Positions 54,180 to 63,407 of a stretch of 64,000 bases of DNA are shown here, piece after piece. How positions within the stretch are numbered: position 1 is the first letter of the stretch; every line of letters starts with the position of its first letter. The DNA is from Armatimonadota bacterium (lineage in GTDB: Bacteria > Armatimonadota > Hebobacteria > CAIYQO01), in assembly GCA_029553475.1 (NCBI GenBank), contig JAKPKV010000190.1:1-64000 (forward strand), read 5' to 3'. The notes under the pieces were generated by a model. It searched no databases. It had not been told where the DNA came from and saw nothing but the letters and a program-made list of their open reading frames with translations. Made by a program: the position numbers and the translations under genes.

Positions 54180-56276
54180 TCAGTGGCTGGTTTCCGTCGA
54201 GACGGGCAGCGCGGGCGTCGGCGCCGGGCGCCGGCGCAGCAGCGCGATCAGGTTGGCGGCCAGCAGCACCACCGCCAGGATGATGCCCGCGATGACGAAC
54301 TTCATGGGGATGGTGTAGCGGTTCTGCTCCTGCTCGATGAGGCGGCGGCGCACCTCGGGGTCCACGGTGGTGAAGGCAAAGACGTTGCCTTCGCGGGTGA
54401 AGACCGCCACCTGCGCGCCGAGTTTGCTCAACGTGTCCGGCAGCGGCAGCGCCCGCGCCAGCCGCGTGAAGGCGGCGTCGCCCGCGCCGATGACGCTGTA
54501 GAGCACGCCCTGCTTCTTCCAGTTGGTTTCCGACGCCTGCAGGATGGCCGGCTCTTTCCAGCTTCCCGGCACCGCGCCGATCTTCTGCTTCGTGGTGTAG
54601 CCCTCGGCGGTGGGGGTGATGTACAGCAGGTCTTTCACCTCGTTGAAGCGCCGGGTGTCGTCGCGCAGGCCCATCATGATGACCACCTGGCCTTTGGATT
54701 TCCCCGGCAGGGTGTCGCCCATCACCACGTCCCAGCGCAACGGCACGCGGTTTGTCTGCCCGGCGCGGACGGCGATGGCGGCGGCGGCGCTGAGCATGGC
54801 GTCGCTGGGGCGCGCCGGCAGCCAGAGGGTGATCGGCGTGGCCGGCCGGCCGATATTGGTCATGGCGTAGGGGAAATTCGCCAGCGACGGATAGCCCGGC
54901 ACCTTGCCCGGCATGAGCATGACGTGCGAATGGCCTTCCACGACCGTCCACGCCACCTCGTCGTATTTCTTCGAGCAGTCGAGGGTGCCCAGGTCATGGA
55001 AAGCGTAGAGGCCGATGGTCCACTGATCGGCGTCGAGCTCCTGCACCGGCATGGGGATGGTGAGGATGCCGCCCTGGGCGTTGGCGGCGTTCAGCGGCGT
55101 GCTGCCGACCTTCCGGCCGTTCACGGTGACGGTGAGCAGTGAGCGGCGCGGGTTGAGCGTGGCCGAGTGGCGGAAGTAGATCTTCAGGAACGACTCCCGG
55201 CCGATGACTTCGCGCACCGGGCGCGGCAGCGTCACCGAGGTGCTCTGGTGGAAGGCGCCGTTGAGCGAGATTTTCGGCGCGCCCAGCGTGGCGAAGGTGT
55301 AGTAATTCGCCTTGTGCGTGACCACGGGGCGGGGCGGCACCTCCTGGCCGGCGGGAATGACCACCTCCTGCAGGTGCAGCTGTTCCACCGCGTCCGGATC
55401 GGTCACCAGCCGGGCGGCCTTGTCCACGCCCGCATCGTCCTGGCCGCTGATGAGCAGCCGGATGGCGCCGTCGCTGCCGCGCGAGGACAGCCAGCCGGCG
55501 CCGGGCTTGGACGCCTCGGCGGGCAGGCTAGCGGGGATCAGCTCCGGCCACTGATCGTAGCGGCCGAAGACGACGGCGTTGCCCGCGCGGGGCAGGTGGG
55601 TAGTGACGAAGGGGGTGATACGCGCGAGCGGCTCGCGCAGGCCCCAGTCGGACGCCGTTTCCAGCAGGGTGCGCACGTCGCGCGGGGTGGGATGCGGCGG
55701 CAGCACCCAGACGCCGTTGGCGCTGTCCTCCGCGAGGTAGTCCAGCGGCGGGAAGGGATAACAGTTCAGCGGATACTGCGGCAGCGCGGCGCGGGTGATC
55801 CCCAGCGTGGAGGTTTTCGCCAGCCGTACCCAGTTGGCGTCGTTATCCACGTCGCGGCAGAGGCCCTCGATGCTGCGCTGGCGCGTGACGATGCGAATTT
55901 CGTTGAAGCCGGGGCGCAGCAGGCCGCGCGGGATGCCGACATCCCACGCCACCAGCCCTTTGGACAGGCCGGCAAACGCGCGGGCGGCGACGGGAATCGC
56001 GTTCACGTAGACCGCCATGCTCGCCTGGTGGATGAGGATCGTCTCCGAGTAGGTGTAGTGCAGGCGGAGGACGGGATTGTCCGTGAGGCGCACGCCGGGC
56101 AGCAGCTTGAACCAGTACGAGCGCTGATTGATGGGATCCGTCAGCGCCTGTTCTTCGCGGAAGAGCGGCACCTCATAGTGAATGGTGCCGGACTGCGCGA
56201 ACGCGCTGGCGAGCGAGAGCACGAGGAGCGCGAGCAACAGCGCGCCGCGCCCGGTGATACTACAATATTGCAGCAT
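54180..56276 (-). CDS. BcsB-like cellulose-synthase regulatory subunit, orphan
   Basis: 698 residues. Signal peptide (about 1-28), two carbohydrate-binding/flavodoxin-like repeats of the BcsB fold (FKLLPGVRLTDNPVLRLHY in parts, SYLKVYF-like ESFLKIYFRHS, VTVNGRKVGSTPL), and a C-terminal membrane anchor (about 662-685) with a basic tail. BcsB guides nascent glucan across the periplasm with BcsA. No BcsA glycosyltransferase lies in the window, so it may serve a distant synthase or another polymer. AAGGAGG precedes the ATG. Confidence 0.82.
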   Translation of the reverse strand: MLQYCSITGRGALLLALLVLSLASAFAQSGTIHYEVPLFREEQALTDPINQRSYWFKLLPGVRLTDNPVLRLHYTYSETILIHQASMAVYVNAIPVAARAFAGLSKGLVAWDVGIPRGLLRPGFNEIRIVTRQRSIEGLCRDVDNDANWVRLAKTSTLGITRAALPQYPLNCYPFPPLDYLAEDSANGVWVLPPHPTPRDVRTLLETASDWGLREPLARITPFVTTHLPRAGNAVVFGRYDQWPELIPASLPAEASKPGAGWLSSRGSDGAIRLLISGQDDAGVDKAARLVTDPDAVEQLHLQEVVIPAGQEVPPRPVVTHKANYYTFATLGAPKISLNGAFHQSTSVTLPRPVREVIGRESFLKIYFRHSATLNPRRSLLTVTVNGRKVGSTPLNAANAQGGILTIPMPVQELDADQWTIGLYAFHDLGTLDCSKKYDEVAWTVVEGHSHVMLMPGKVPGYPSLANFPYAMTNIGRPATPITLWLPARPSDAMLSAAAAIAVRAGQTNRVPLRWDVVMGDTLPGKSKGQVVIMMGLRDDTRRFNEVKDLLYITPTAEGYTTKQKIGAVPGSWKEPAILQASETNWKKQGVLYSVIGAGDAAFTRLARALPLPDTLSKLGAQVAVFTREGNVFAFTTVDPEVRRRLIEQEQNRYTIPMKFVIAGIILAVVLLAANLIALLRRRPAPTPALPVSTETSH

Positions 56277-56305
56277 GCAGCCTCCTTGTCGGTTGACTGT
56301 TACAA

Positions 56306-56334
56306 AAGTTAGGCGCTTTTCAAAAAAAAGTCAA
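56306..56334 (-). promoter_or_regulatory. Sigma-70-like promoter of the BcsB-like gene
   Basis: Minus strand TTGACT (56329-56334), 17-base spacer beginning with a T-tract, TAACTT (56306-56311). It sits 30 bases upstream of ATG 56276. Confidence 0.65.
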
Positions 56335-56398
56335 GCCCTCTCAGCCAATGTTTACCGTTTGCGTCATCTTAAACGCGGGCGGCGGAACCGCCCGGCGC

Positions 56399-56425
56399 TT
56401 GACAACCCCGCGCGCATTTGCTACA
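56399..56425 (+). promoter_or_regulatory. Candidate promoter of the structured leader / HNH gene
   Basis: TTGACA consensus -35 at 56399-56404 and TACAAG at 56420-56425; spacing of 15 is short. It would drive a leader of about 250 bases before the HNH gene. Confidence 0.4.
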
Positions 56426-56434
56426 AGTAGGACG

Positions 56435-56623
56435 GTGACATATCACTGCGCACTATCATCCATACCGGGCATACCGGGCGCGGCATGCCGCAGAGCGGGG
56501 CTGGCATCACGCGAGCAACGGCGACGTCTGCTCGCGTGGGATAGCACGCTACACTACGTGCCATCATCCGGATACGCCTGCCGGCGCCCGCGTCACCGCT
56601 CTCGGTACGCGGGCGTTGTGTTT
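56435..56623 (+). ncRNA. Possible structured leader or small RNA
   Basis: Downstream of the TTGACA site are two perfect hairpins: 10 bp at 56508-56517/56529-56538 and 9 bp at 56585-56593/56607-56615, the second followed by TTGTGTTT as in a weak intrinsic terminator. No coding frame is convincing. It could be an attenuated leader of the HNH gene or an independent small RNA. It matches no RNA family I can recognise (not 6S, SRP, RNase P or tmRNA by their conserved words). Confidence 0.3.
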
Positions 56624-56682
56624 CACGGCCGTGCGCGGAAAGGGGACTCACTTTCGACGGGGAGAGAGGTTGGGAACGAGGG

Positions 56683-57174
56683 ATGTCGGACGAAGTGCTG
56701 GTGCTCAATCACAATTATCAACCGCTGAACATCACCAGTCGGCGACGGGCGGCGGTGCTGCTGTTTCTCGGCAAGGCGCACCTGGTGGAGGGCGGCGAGT
56801 CGCCGTCGGTGGTGCGGCTGAATCACTTCGTCCGCCGGCCGATGCCGATCCTGCGCCCCACGCGCAAGGCCATCTTCACGCGGGACGGGCACCGCTGCGT
56901 CTACTGCGGGGCCGCCCACCTGCCGCTCACCATTGACCACGTGGTGCCCCGCGTGCGCGGCGGGCGCGACGAGTGGGACAACCTCGTCTGCTGCTGCACC
57001 TACTGCAACAACAAGAAGGGCGACCGCACGCCGGAGGAGGCGGGATTACTGCTGCTGGCGCCGCCGCGCCGGCCCAAGTGCCTGCCCTACATCAGCTACC
57101 ACAAGTTCGTCACCGCCCTGCGCAACCCGCGCTGGCAAGATTACCTGGCCCCCTACGCGGGCAGCCTGGCATAA
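56683..57174 (+). CDS. HNH endonuclease-family protein
   Basis: 163 residues. HNH fold with zinc knuckle C72/C75 (CVYCG), catalytic DH (TIDHVVPR, D85/H86), N100 (EWDNLV) and second knuckle CTYCNNKKG. The N-terminal VLNHNYQPLNI block marks the widespread chromosomal HNH family whose role is unclear, distinct from homing or restriction enzymes. The ribosome site before ATG 56683 is weak (GAACGAGGG). Probably nuclease-active, as the motif is complete. Confidence 0.9.
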   Translation: MSDEVLVLNHNYQPLNITSRRRAAVLLFLGKAHLVEGGESPSVVRLNHFVRRPMPILRPTRKAIFTRDGHRCVYCGAAHLPLTIDHVVPRVRGGRDEWDNLVCCCTYCNNKKGDRTPEEAGLLLLAPPRRPKCLPYISYHKFVTALRNPRWQDYLAPYAGSLA

Positions 57175-57201
57175 GGCGGCGGCGAATCCTTAAGATACGC
57201 G

Positions 57202-57235
57202 CGCGCGGGGCAGGCCATATGGCCTGCCCCGCGCG
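57202..57235. terminator. 34-base perfect palindrome between convergent genes
   Basis: Seventeen-base arms meet without loop at CCATATGG; core GGGGCAGGCC/GGCCTGCCCC. It lies between HNH (plus) and HEAT (minus) stops and fits a two-way terminator. Same core as the palindrome at 63349-63382. Confidence 0.65.
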
Positions 57236-57256
57236 ATTTGGGCGCCCGGCGGCGGA

Positions 57257-58669
57257 TTACTTCGCGGCCACCTGGCTCATCGCGTAGCGCAGCAGCGCGA
57301 CGCGGGCGGCGAAGACGACGTCGGGCAGCGGGCTGTAGAAGCGCTGGCGGATCATCTCGCGCACCGGCTGGGCGTCGAGCATGCCGTACTTCGGCATCGC
57401 CTTGATGGCGGCGGCTTTCACCGCGGGGTCAATGGTCGCGACCGGTTTGGCGGGGGCGGCGGGCGTCGCCGCGTCGCCGTCGGCCGGGGGCGGGCCGGGA
57501 TCGGCCGCCGGCACTTCGCCGGCCAGGTTGGCCACCACCGCGCGCAAGTATTTCTGCGCCGGGCCGTACCGGCGCGTCGCCAGCAGGTCAATGGCGGCCA
57601 GGCGCACGCTCAGCGGCGTCTCTTCGTGCTGCGCCAGCGCGTAGAGGGTGCGGTTCGTCTGCCCCGCGGGCAGCGCGCGCAGGCAGGTGAGGGCGGTCAG
57701 CTGCTCCGCTTCCGTGCCCTGCAGCGCGGCGGTGAGGTATTCCGTGCTCTCTTCCGCGGGGAGCTCGGCCAGCACGGTGAGCACCAGCGGGTAATAGTCG
57801 GGCGTCTTCTTGCTCGCCATGTCGGCGAGGATATTCCAGCCGGACGGGTCGCCGAGCACGCCGAGCACCAGCGCGGCCTTCTCCTTCGCGCCGGTCAGCG
57901 GGAAGCTGAGCTGCGGGGTGAAGCGCGCGCGCACCTGCTTGGCGGCGCCGAGTTTGCCCAGCGCGCGGGCCAGCGCCACGCTTTTTGCGTCGTTGGCGGT
58001 ATCGAAGAGGCCGAGGAGCTCCGGGATCACGCGCTTGTCGCCGATGGCGCCGAGGGCGTCAATGGCGGCGATGACCACCGCCTCGTCCTCGCTGTAGATG
58101 GCGAGGCGCAGCATGTTCAAGGCCGAGGTGTCGCGAATCTGGCCGAGGAAGCGGATGCCGGCCACGAACTCGGCGGCGGGCAGGCCGCTGCCGCCGGCGA
58201 GCACCGCGGCGCGCAGCAGGCGGCGGGCTTCCAGGTCGCCGGCTTCCACCAGCGCGACGAGGGCGGCGACATTGCCATCGCGATACTGCCGCAGCAGGAT
58301 GCCGCGTTCGATCTGGATGATGAGCAGCGGGTCATCTTCGCGCCAGTAGGAGGCCCACTGCAGATAGGCCGCCTCGGCGTCCATGAGCTGCTCCTCTTCG
58401 ATGAGGGCGCGAATCGCCGCCTTCGAGGGGATGGTCCGCGGCGGGGGCGCCGGCGCGGCGGTCGCCGTCGTATCGCCGTCATCGGCGCCCGTACCGTCGT
58501 CATCCGTGCCGGTCTCCTCGCCGCCGTCATCGTCCGTCGTGGTGGTGGGCGTGGTGGTGGTGGGCGGCTTCTTCTCGTCATCATCCGAGAAGGACCACTG
58601 GGCGGAAGCGGGGAGCGCGAAGACCAGTCCGGAGACCAGCGTCAGCAGCAACAGCAAGCGATAGGTCAT
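57257..58669 (-). CDS. Exported HEAT-repeat protein
   Basis: 470 residues. Signal peptide 1-23 (ending ASAQ). Then a low-complexity Thr/Asp/Gly stretch (about 34-75), and from about 80 onward alpha-helical HEAT-like repeats (AVVIAAIDALGAIGDKRVIPELL in parts, LRALPAGQTN). A Pro/Ala/Asp linker near 385-410 interrupts the repeats. Probably a periplasmic scaffold. No enzyme motif seen. Confidence 0.8.
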   Translation of the reverse strand: MTYRLLLLLTLVSGLVFALPASAQWSFSDDDEKKPPTTTTPTTTTDDDGGEETGTDDDGTGADDGDTTATAAPAPPPRTIPSKAAIRALIEEEQLMDAEAAYLQWASYWREDDPLLIIQIERGILLRQYRDGNVAALVALVEAGDLEARRLLRAAVLAGGSGLPAAEFVAGIRFLGQIRDTSALNMLRLAIYSEDEAVVIAAIDALGAIGDKRVIPELLGLFDTANDAKSVALARALGKLGAAKQVRARFTPQLSFPLTGAKEKAALVLGVLGDPSGWNILADMASKKTPDYYPLVLTVLAELPAEESTEYLTAALQGTEAEQLTALTCLRALPAGQTNRTLYALAQHEETPLSVRLAAIDLLATRRYGPAQKYLRAVVANLAGEVPAADPGPPPADGDAATPAAPAKPVATIDPAVKAAAIKAMPKYGMLDAQPVREMIRQRFYSPLPDVVFAARVALLRYAMSQVAAK

Positions 58670-58849
58670 GGCGTTCTCTCTTCGTGAAGACGGTGTCTAC
58701 ATCACGTTTCGCCGGCGGGGGCGCAGGGTCCTCTTCCCGCCGATACACATCATTGTACCACGGCAAGCCGGCGGCTGTGTAGGGGCGTCGCCACCCGGCC
58801 CGTGTCTGCACAATATTCCCGAAAAATGGTCCTGGCACGCGGCCGGGGG

Positions 58850-59347
58850 TCATGGCGCCGCCAGCGCCGCCCGCACCGCCGCGTCCAGCCCTGGCTCATC
58901 CAGGCCGGACTGCCGGTAGCGGACCTTGCCGTCGCGGCCGAGGACGACGAAGGTGGGGAGGCCCCGCACCTGAAAGGCATCGGCGAGGCGGCCCTGGCCG
59001 TCCAGCAGCACGCGCAGCGTGTAGTGGTGCGCGGTGATAAACCGTTCGGCTTCGGCTTTTGTCTCGTTGACGTTCACGGCCAGCACCACCAGCTCGCCGG
59101 CCTTCGCCGCGGGCGACGCGCTGAACGCTTCGGTGTGGGGCATCGCCTGGCGGCAGGGAGCGCACCAGCTCGCCCAGAAGTCGAGGAGCACGACCTTGCC
59201 GCGAAAATCCTCCAGCCTCACCGCCGCGCCCTGCAGATCAGCGAGCGCGCCGTTCGGCACGGCAACGCCCTCCTCGCGCGCCCCGGCCCAGATGAGCGCC
59301 ACGACGAGGCCGGCGGCGATGATCGCCACGAGCTGCCAGGTACGCAT
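58850..59347 (-). CDS. TlpA/ResA-like membrane-anchored thioredoxin
   Basis: 165 residues. N-terminal anchor (5-22), thioredoxin fold with redox pair CAPC (C62/C65) in FWASWCAPCRQ and the cis-Pro loop GLPTFVVL. Faces the periplasm; reduces disulfides, for example in cytochrome c maturation, although no ccm gene is near. Start ATG 59347 after GAGAGGGGG. Confidence 0.9.
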   Translation of the reverse strand: MRTWQLVAIIAAGLVVALIWAGAREEGVAVPNGALADLQGAAVRLEDFRGKVVLLDFWASWCAPCRQAMPHTEAFSASPAAKAGELVVLAVNVNETKAEAERFITAHHYTLRVLLDGQGRLADAFQVRGLPTFVVLGRDGKVRYRQSGLDEPGLDAAVRAALAAP

Positions 59348-59599
59348 GACGTGCCCCCTCTCTACCAGACTGGCATACGGTCCTACGTCGAGTATACCCG
59401 TCTCTCGTATATTATCCCTCAGAAACTGTACGAGCACTCTCGGTATGGGCCGGAAACCGCTGCCATCGGGCCGACGTCGGGGGAAATAGGGTTTCTCGCG
59501 TCCGCACGGTATCGTCGGGAACGCCCGTCCGGCGCCTCGCCCGCCAGGATAGCCCGGTATGCGGAGTGCAGCGCCGCGGGCATCAGACGGGGCCGAGCG

Positions 59600-61468
59600 T
59601 TACGATGACGCCAGATCGGCGCTTTCGTGGGTTTGCTGTTCGTAGACGCGGCGGAAGAGACCGTCCTGCTCCAGCAGCGCGTGGGGAGTGTCGAACTGGG
59701 TGACGCCGCCGTCTTCCAGCACCAGCACGAGGTCGCTGGCCAGCGCGGTGGAGACGCGGTGGGTGACGACGAAGCAGGTCTTGCCGGCCATGATGCGGTT
59801 GAGCGTCTTGCGCACGCGGGCTTCCGTCTCCGGGTCCAGCGCGCTGGTGGTATCGTCGAGCAGCAGCACCGAGGGGCGGCTGAGCAGGCTGGCGGCGAGG
59901 GCCAGGCGCTGGCGCTGCCCGCCGGAGAGGCTCATGCCGCGCTCGCCGACGACCGTCTCGTAGCCGTCGGGCAGCGTCAGGATGAACTCGTGCAGGTCGG
60001 CGTTGCGCGCCGCCTCGCGCACCTGCGCGTCGGGGGCGTCCAGGTGGCCGTAGCGGATATTCTCCGCCACCGTGCCGCTGAAGATCACCGGCTCCTGCAT
60101 CACCAGCGTGATGCGGTCGCGCAGGTGCAGCAGTTGGATATCGCGCAGGTCGCGGTCATCCAGCGTCACGGCGCCGGCGTCGGGATCGTAAAAGCGCATG
60201 AGCAGGTAGAGCAGCGTGCTCTTGCCGGCGCCGCTGGGGCCCATCACCGCCACCTGTTTGCCGGCGGGCACGGCGAAGCTGACGTCGGTGAGCGTGGGCG
60301 CCTCATCGCCGGGATAGGCGAAGGTGACGCCGTGGAAGGCGACGTCGCCGCGGGCGTCGGCGATGGCGGCGGCGTCCGGGCGGTCCACCGGCTCCGGATC
60401 GGCCTCGACGATATCGAAGATGCGGCGCAGCACCACGCTGACGCGCTGCACGTCGGCGAGGATATCGCTGAGCTGCACCGCCGGGCCGAACATGAAGCCC
60501 GCGCTGGCGTAGAGCTGAATCACCTGTCCCGGCGTGAGCAGCGCGGCGCGGAAATCCTGCACGCTCCAGTAGAGCAGCAGGCCGATGGCGGTGGCGCTCA
60601 CCCCGTTGGCGAGGATCGTCAGCCAGTTCTGCTGGCGTACCAGGTACATCATCAGCCGGGCGAGGTTGTGCGCGGACTCGGTGAAGGCGCGCACCTCGGC
60701 GAGCTCGCGCCCGAAGACCTTGATGGTGCGCACGGCGGTGACGCGCTCCTCCACGCGATTGTACAGCGCGGTGGTGGCGCGGCGGGCGGCGATGTTGCCC
60801 TCCTTGATGTGCGGGCGGATGCGCCGGAAGATGAAGACGTAGCAGGGCAGCGCCACCAGCATGAGGACGCCGAGCTTCGCGTTGATGACGAGAATGACCG
60901 CCGCCCCCACCAGGATGCTGGCGGCCTGCTGCACGAAGTTGACGGCGACCGTGCTGATGCTCGCCTGGATGGTGCCCACGTCATCCAACACCACGGTGAG
61001 CAGGCGGCCCGTCTGCGTGCGGTCGAAGAAGGAGAGCGGCAGCCGCTGCACCTTCTCGTGCAGCACCTTGCGCAGCTCGAAGACCACGCGCTGCCCGATG
61101 TAGGTGATCTGGAAGCTGTACACCCACGAGAGCAGGATGATGAGCAGGTGGAAGCCGCTGTTGATGAAAAAGACGAGGATCACCAGCCGCAGGTGCGCGT
61201 CCATCGCGGACGGCGGGATGACCGCGCCCAGCATGAGCACGTCGTCTATCACCCGGCGGTTGATGTAGGCCCAGATATAGGGCTGCATGGAGGTGAACAG
61301 CGAGATGAGGATGGCGAGCAGCAGCCGCCAGCGCAGCGGGTACAGGTAATCGCGCCACAGGCGCTCCAGGTGCTCGCGCTCGGCCTGCGGACGCGCTTCC
61401 TTGTCCCGGTACTGCTCCAGGATGGCGTCCAGGCGGAGCTGGTGGGTGCTGGGACGGCGCGGTGTCAT
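59600..61468 (-). CDS. ABC exporter half-transporter, subunit with degenerate Walker B
   Basis: 622 residues. Six-helix ABC membrane domain (about 60-350) with N-terminal basic extension, and nucleotide-binding domain (about 380-615): Walker A GPSGAGKST, signature LSGGQRQRLA, Walker B LLLDDTTSALD where the catalytic Glu is Asp, H-loop THRVST. The ATG overlaps the stop of the partner gene by four bases. The two form a heterodimer with one consensus and one degenerate ATP site, as in TmrAB or TM287/288 exporters. Substrate, drug or lipid, unknown. Confidence 0.92.
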   Translation of the reverse strand: MTPRRPSTHQLRLDAILEQYRDKEARPQAEREHLERLWRDYLYPLRWRLLLAILISLFTSMQPYIWAYINRRVIDDVLMLGAVIPPSAMDAHLRLVILVFFINSGFHLLIILLSWVYSFQITYIGQRVVFELRKVLHEKVQRLPLSFFDRTQTGRLLTVVLDDVGTIQASISTVAVNFVQQAASILVGAAVILVINAKLGVLMLVALPCYVFIFRRIRPHIKEGNIAARRATTALYNRVEERVTAVRTIKVFGRELAEVRAFTESAHNLARLMMYLVRQQNWLTILANGVSATAIGLLLYWSVQDFRAALLTPGQVIQLYASAGFMFGPAVQLSDILADVQRVSVVLRRIFDIVEADPEPVDRPDAAAIADARGDVAFHGVTFAYPGDEAPTLTDVSFAVPAGKQVAVMGPSGAGKSTLLYLLMRFYDPDAGAVTLDDRDLRDIQLLHLRDRITLVMQEPVIFSGTVAENIRYGHLDAPDAQVREAARNADLHEFILTLPDGYETVVGERGMSLSGGQRQRLALAASLLSRPSVLLLDDTTSALDPETEARVRKTLNRIMAGKTCFVVTHRVSTALASDLVLVLEDGGVTQFDTPHALLEQDGLFRRVYEQQTHESADLASS

Positions 61469-63213
61469 GCCTCCACCTCCCCGGCATGCTTCCCTTTCAG
61501 TTCCTCGTAGAGCCGCCGGTAGAACCCGCCTTCGATCTCCATCAGCTCATCATGCGTGCCGATTTCGATGACGCGCCCGGCGTCCATGGCGACGATTTGA
61601 TCCGCCTCCACGATGGTGCTCAGCCGGTGCGCCACCACCACCGAAGTGCGGTCGCGCAGCACGGTGCGCATCGCCGCCTGCAGCGCGGCTTCCGACTCGC
61701 TGTCCAGCGAGCTGGTCGCCTCGTCGAGGATGAGCACCGCCGGCTTGCGCAGGATGGCGCGGGCGATGGCGATGCGCTGCTTCTGCCCGACGGAGAGTTT
61801 CGCCCCCTCCTTGCCCAGCCAGGTCTGATACCCGTCGGGCAGCGTCATGATGAAATCGTGAATCTGCGCCGCGCGCGCCGCGTCCTCCGCCTGTTCGAGG
61901 GTCGCGTCCGGATCGGCGTAAGCGATATTCTCGAAGACGGTGCCCTCGAACACCACCGGCTCTTGCGGCACCACGCCGGTGTGCCGGCGCAGGCTGCGCA
62001 CCGTCAGCGCGCGCACGTCGTGGCCGTCCAGCGTCACCCGGCCGCCCTGTACGTCCCACAGGCGCAGCAGCAGGCTGGTCACCGTGGTTTTCCCGCAGCC
62101 GGTATGGCCGACGAGCGCGGTCATCTTGCCGGCGGGCAGGTGCAGGTCCAGGCCGGCGAAGAGCGGCTTGTCCGGGCCGTAGGCGAAGTGGACGCCCTCC
62201 AGGCGCAGCTCGCCGCGCACGTCCTCCGGCAGGTCGGCGGCGCCGGGCTGCTCCACCACGTCGGGCCGGTGGCGCATCACGTCGAGGATGCGGTCCAGGC
62301 TGACGAACGCCTGGGTGATGGCGCCCGCCACCATGGTGAGGTTCACCGCCGGGGTGACGGCGTACCAGAAATAGGTATCCATGGCGTACATGGTGCCGTA
62401 GGTGATGGTGTCGTGCAGCACGAACCACGCCGCCCAGCAGTAGACGACGGTGGAGCCGATGCCGCCGATGAAGCGCGCGGTGGCGTTCAGCGACACGGAG
62501 AGCATCTGCCCGCGCAGGCCGAACTGCAGCGCGCGATCGGTGGAGGCGAGAAACGCCGCCGTCTCGTCGCGCTCGCGGCAGTACGTCTTCACCAGCCGCA
62601 CGCCGGCCAGCCGCTCCTGCAGGCGGCCCGTCACCTGGTCCATGATCTCGCGCAGCTCCAGGTTGGCGCTGCGGATGCGCCGGGCGAAGAGGTAGTAGTT
62701 GAACGAGTAGAGGACGAGGATGACGATGATGACCAGCGCCAGCTCCCAGCGCAGCCAGAAGGCCAGCCCCAGCCCGAAGAGCAGCATCGCCACGTTGCTG
62801 AAGATGCTCAACGCCTCGCCGGTGATCAGCGCCTGCACCTGCCCCACGTCGGTCATCAGCTTGCTCATCAGCGGCCCCGCCCCGGTTTCCCCGTGGAAGC
62901 GCATGCTGAGGTTGAGCACGTGGCGATACAGGCCGATGCGCAGGTCCACCACCAGCCGCTGGCCGAGGGAGGCGATGAGGAAGCGATTGATCACGGTGAA
63001 GGTGGCGTTGACCATGGGCACGATGCCGATGATCGCCACCGTGACGAGAATGAGCCGCCATTCCTTATTGGTGAGGACGTGGTCGAGAAAAAAGCGCATG
63101 GCCAGCGGCGGGATGAGGGTGAACATCGCCGCGACCATGGTCACCAGCGCGGTGACCATCAGACGACCCCGGTACGGACGGAGGAGCAAAGCTAGAAATT
63201 GTAACCGCGTCAT
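61465..63213 (-). CDS. ABC exporter half-transporter, catalytic subunit
   Basis: 582 residues from the chosen start. ABC membrane domain (about 15-310). Nucleotide-binding domain with Walker A GHTGCGKTT, signature LSVGQKQR (not LSGGQ), Walker B LILDEATSSLD with catalytic Glu, H-loop AHRLST. Its altered signature faces the Asp-bearing site of the partner, so the degenerate site is shared as expected. The start is uncertain: ATG 63213 gives normal length but a weak ribosome site; frame open to 63300. Confidence 0.9.
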   Translation of the reverse strand: MTRLQFLALLLRPYRGRLMVTALVTMVAAMFTLIPPLAMRFFLDHVLTNKEWRLILVTVAIIGIVPMVNATFTVINRFLIASLGQRLVVDLRIGLYRHVLNLSMRFHGETGAGPLMSKLMTDVGQVQALITGEALSIFSNVAMLLFGLGLAFWLRWELALVIIVILVLYSFNYYLFARRIRSANLELREIMDQVTGRLQERLAGVRLVKTYCRERDETAAFLASTDRALQFGLRGQMLSVSLNATARFIGGIGSTVVYCWAAWFVLHDTITYGTMYAMDTYFWYAVTPAVNLTMVAGAITQAFVSLDRILDVMRHRPDVVEQPGAADLPEDVRGELRLEGVHFAYGPDKPLFAGLDLHLPAGKMTALVGHTGCGKTTVTSLLLRLWDVQGGRVTLDGHDVRALTVRSLRRHTGVVPQEPVVFEGTVFENIAYADPDATLEQAEDAARAAQIHDFIMTLPDGYQTWLGKEGAKLSVGQKQRIAIARAILRKPAVLILDEATSSLDSESEAALQAAMRTVLRDRTSVVVAHRLSTIVEADQIVAMDAGRVIEIGTHDELMEIEGGFYRRLYEELKGKHAGEVEA

Positions 63214-63348
63214 CCCGGCAACCCCGGCGCGCGCCGCTGTGACCGGCGCACGGGTGAAGGATAGCATAGGCCAGCGGGGAGAACAACAGGGAAGTTGCAC
63301 GAGATGCCGGATTTTTTAAAAATTTCCGAGGTGTGTGCCGCACCAACG

Positions 63349-63382
63349 CCCCGGGGGCAGGCCGCGCGGCCTGCCCCCGGGG
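63349..63382. terminator. 34-base perfect palindrome
   Basis: CCCCGGGGGCAGGCCGC and its exact complement meet without a loop. It follows the Fe-S gene (stop 63408, minus) and precedes the ABC operon. Shares the GGGGCAGGCC core with 57202-57235. Confidence 0.65.
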
Positions 63383-63407
63383 GTGGTTGTGCTTCGATCC
63401 TCGAGAC

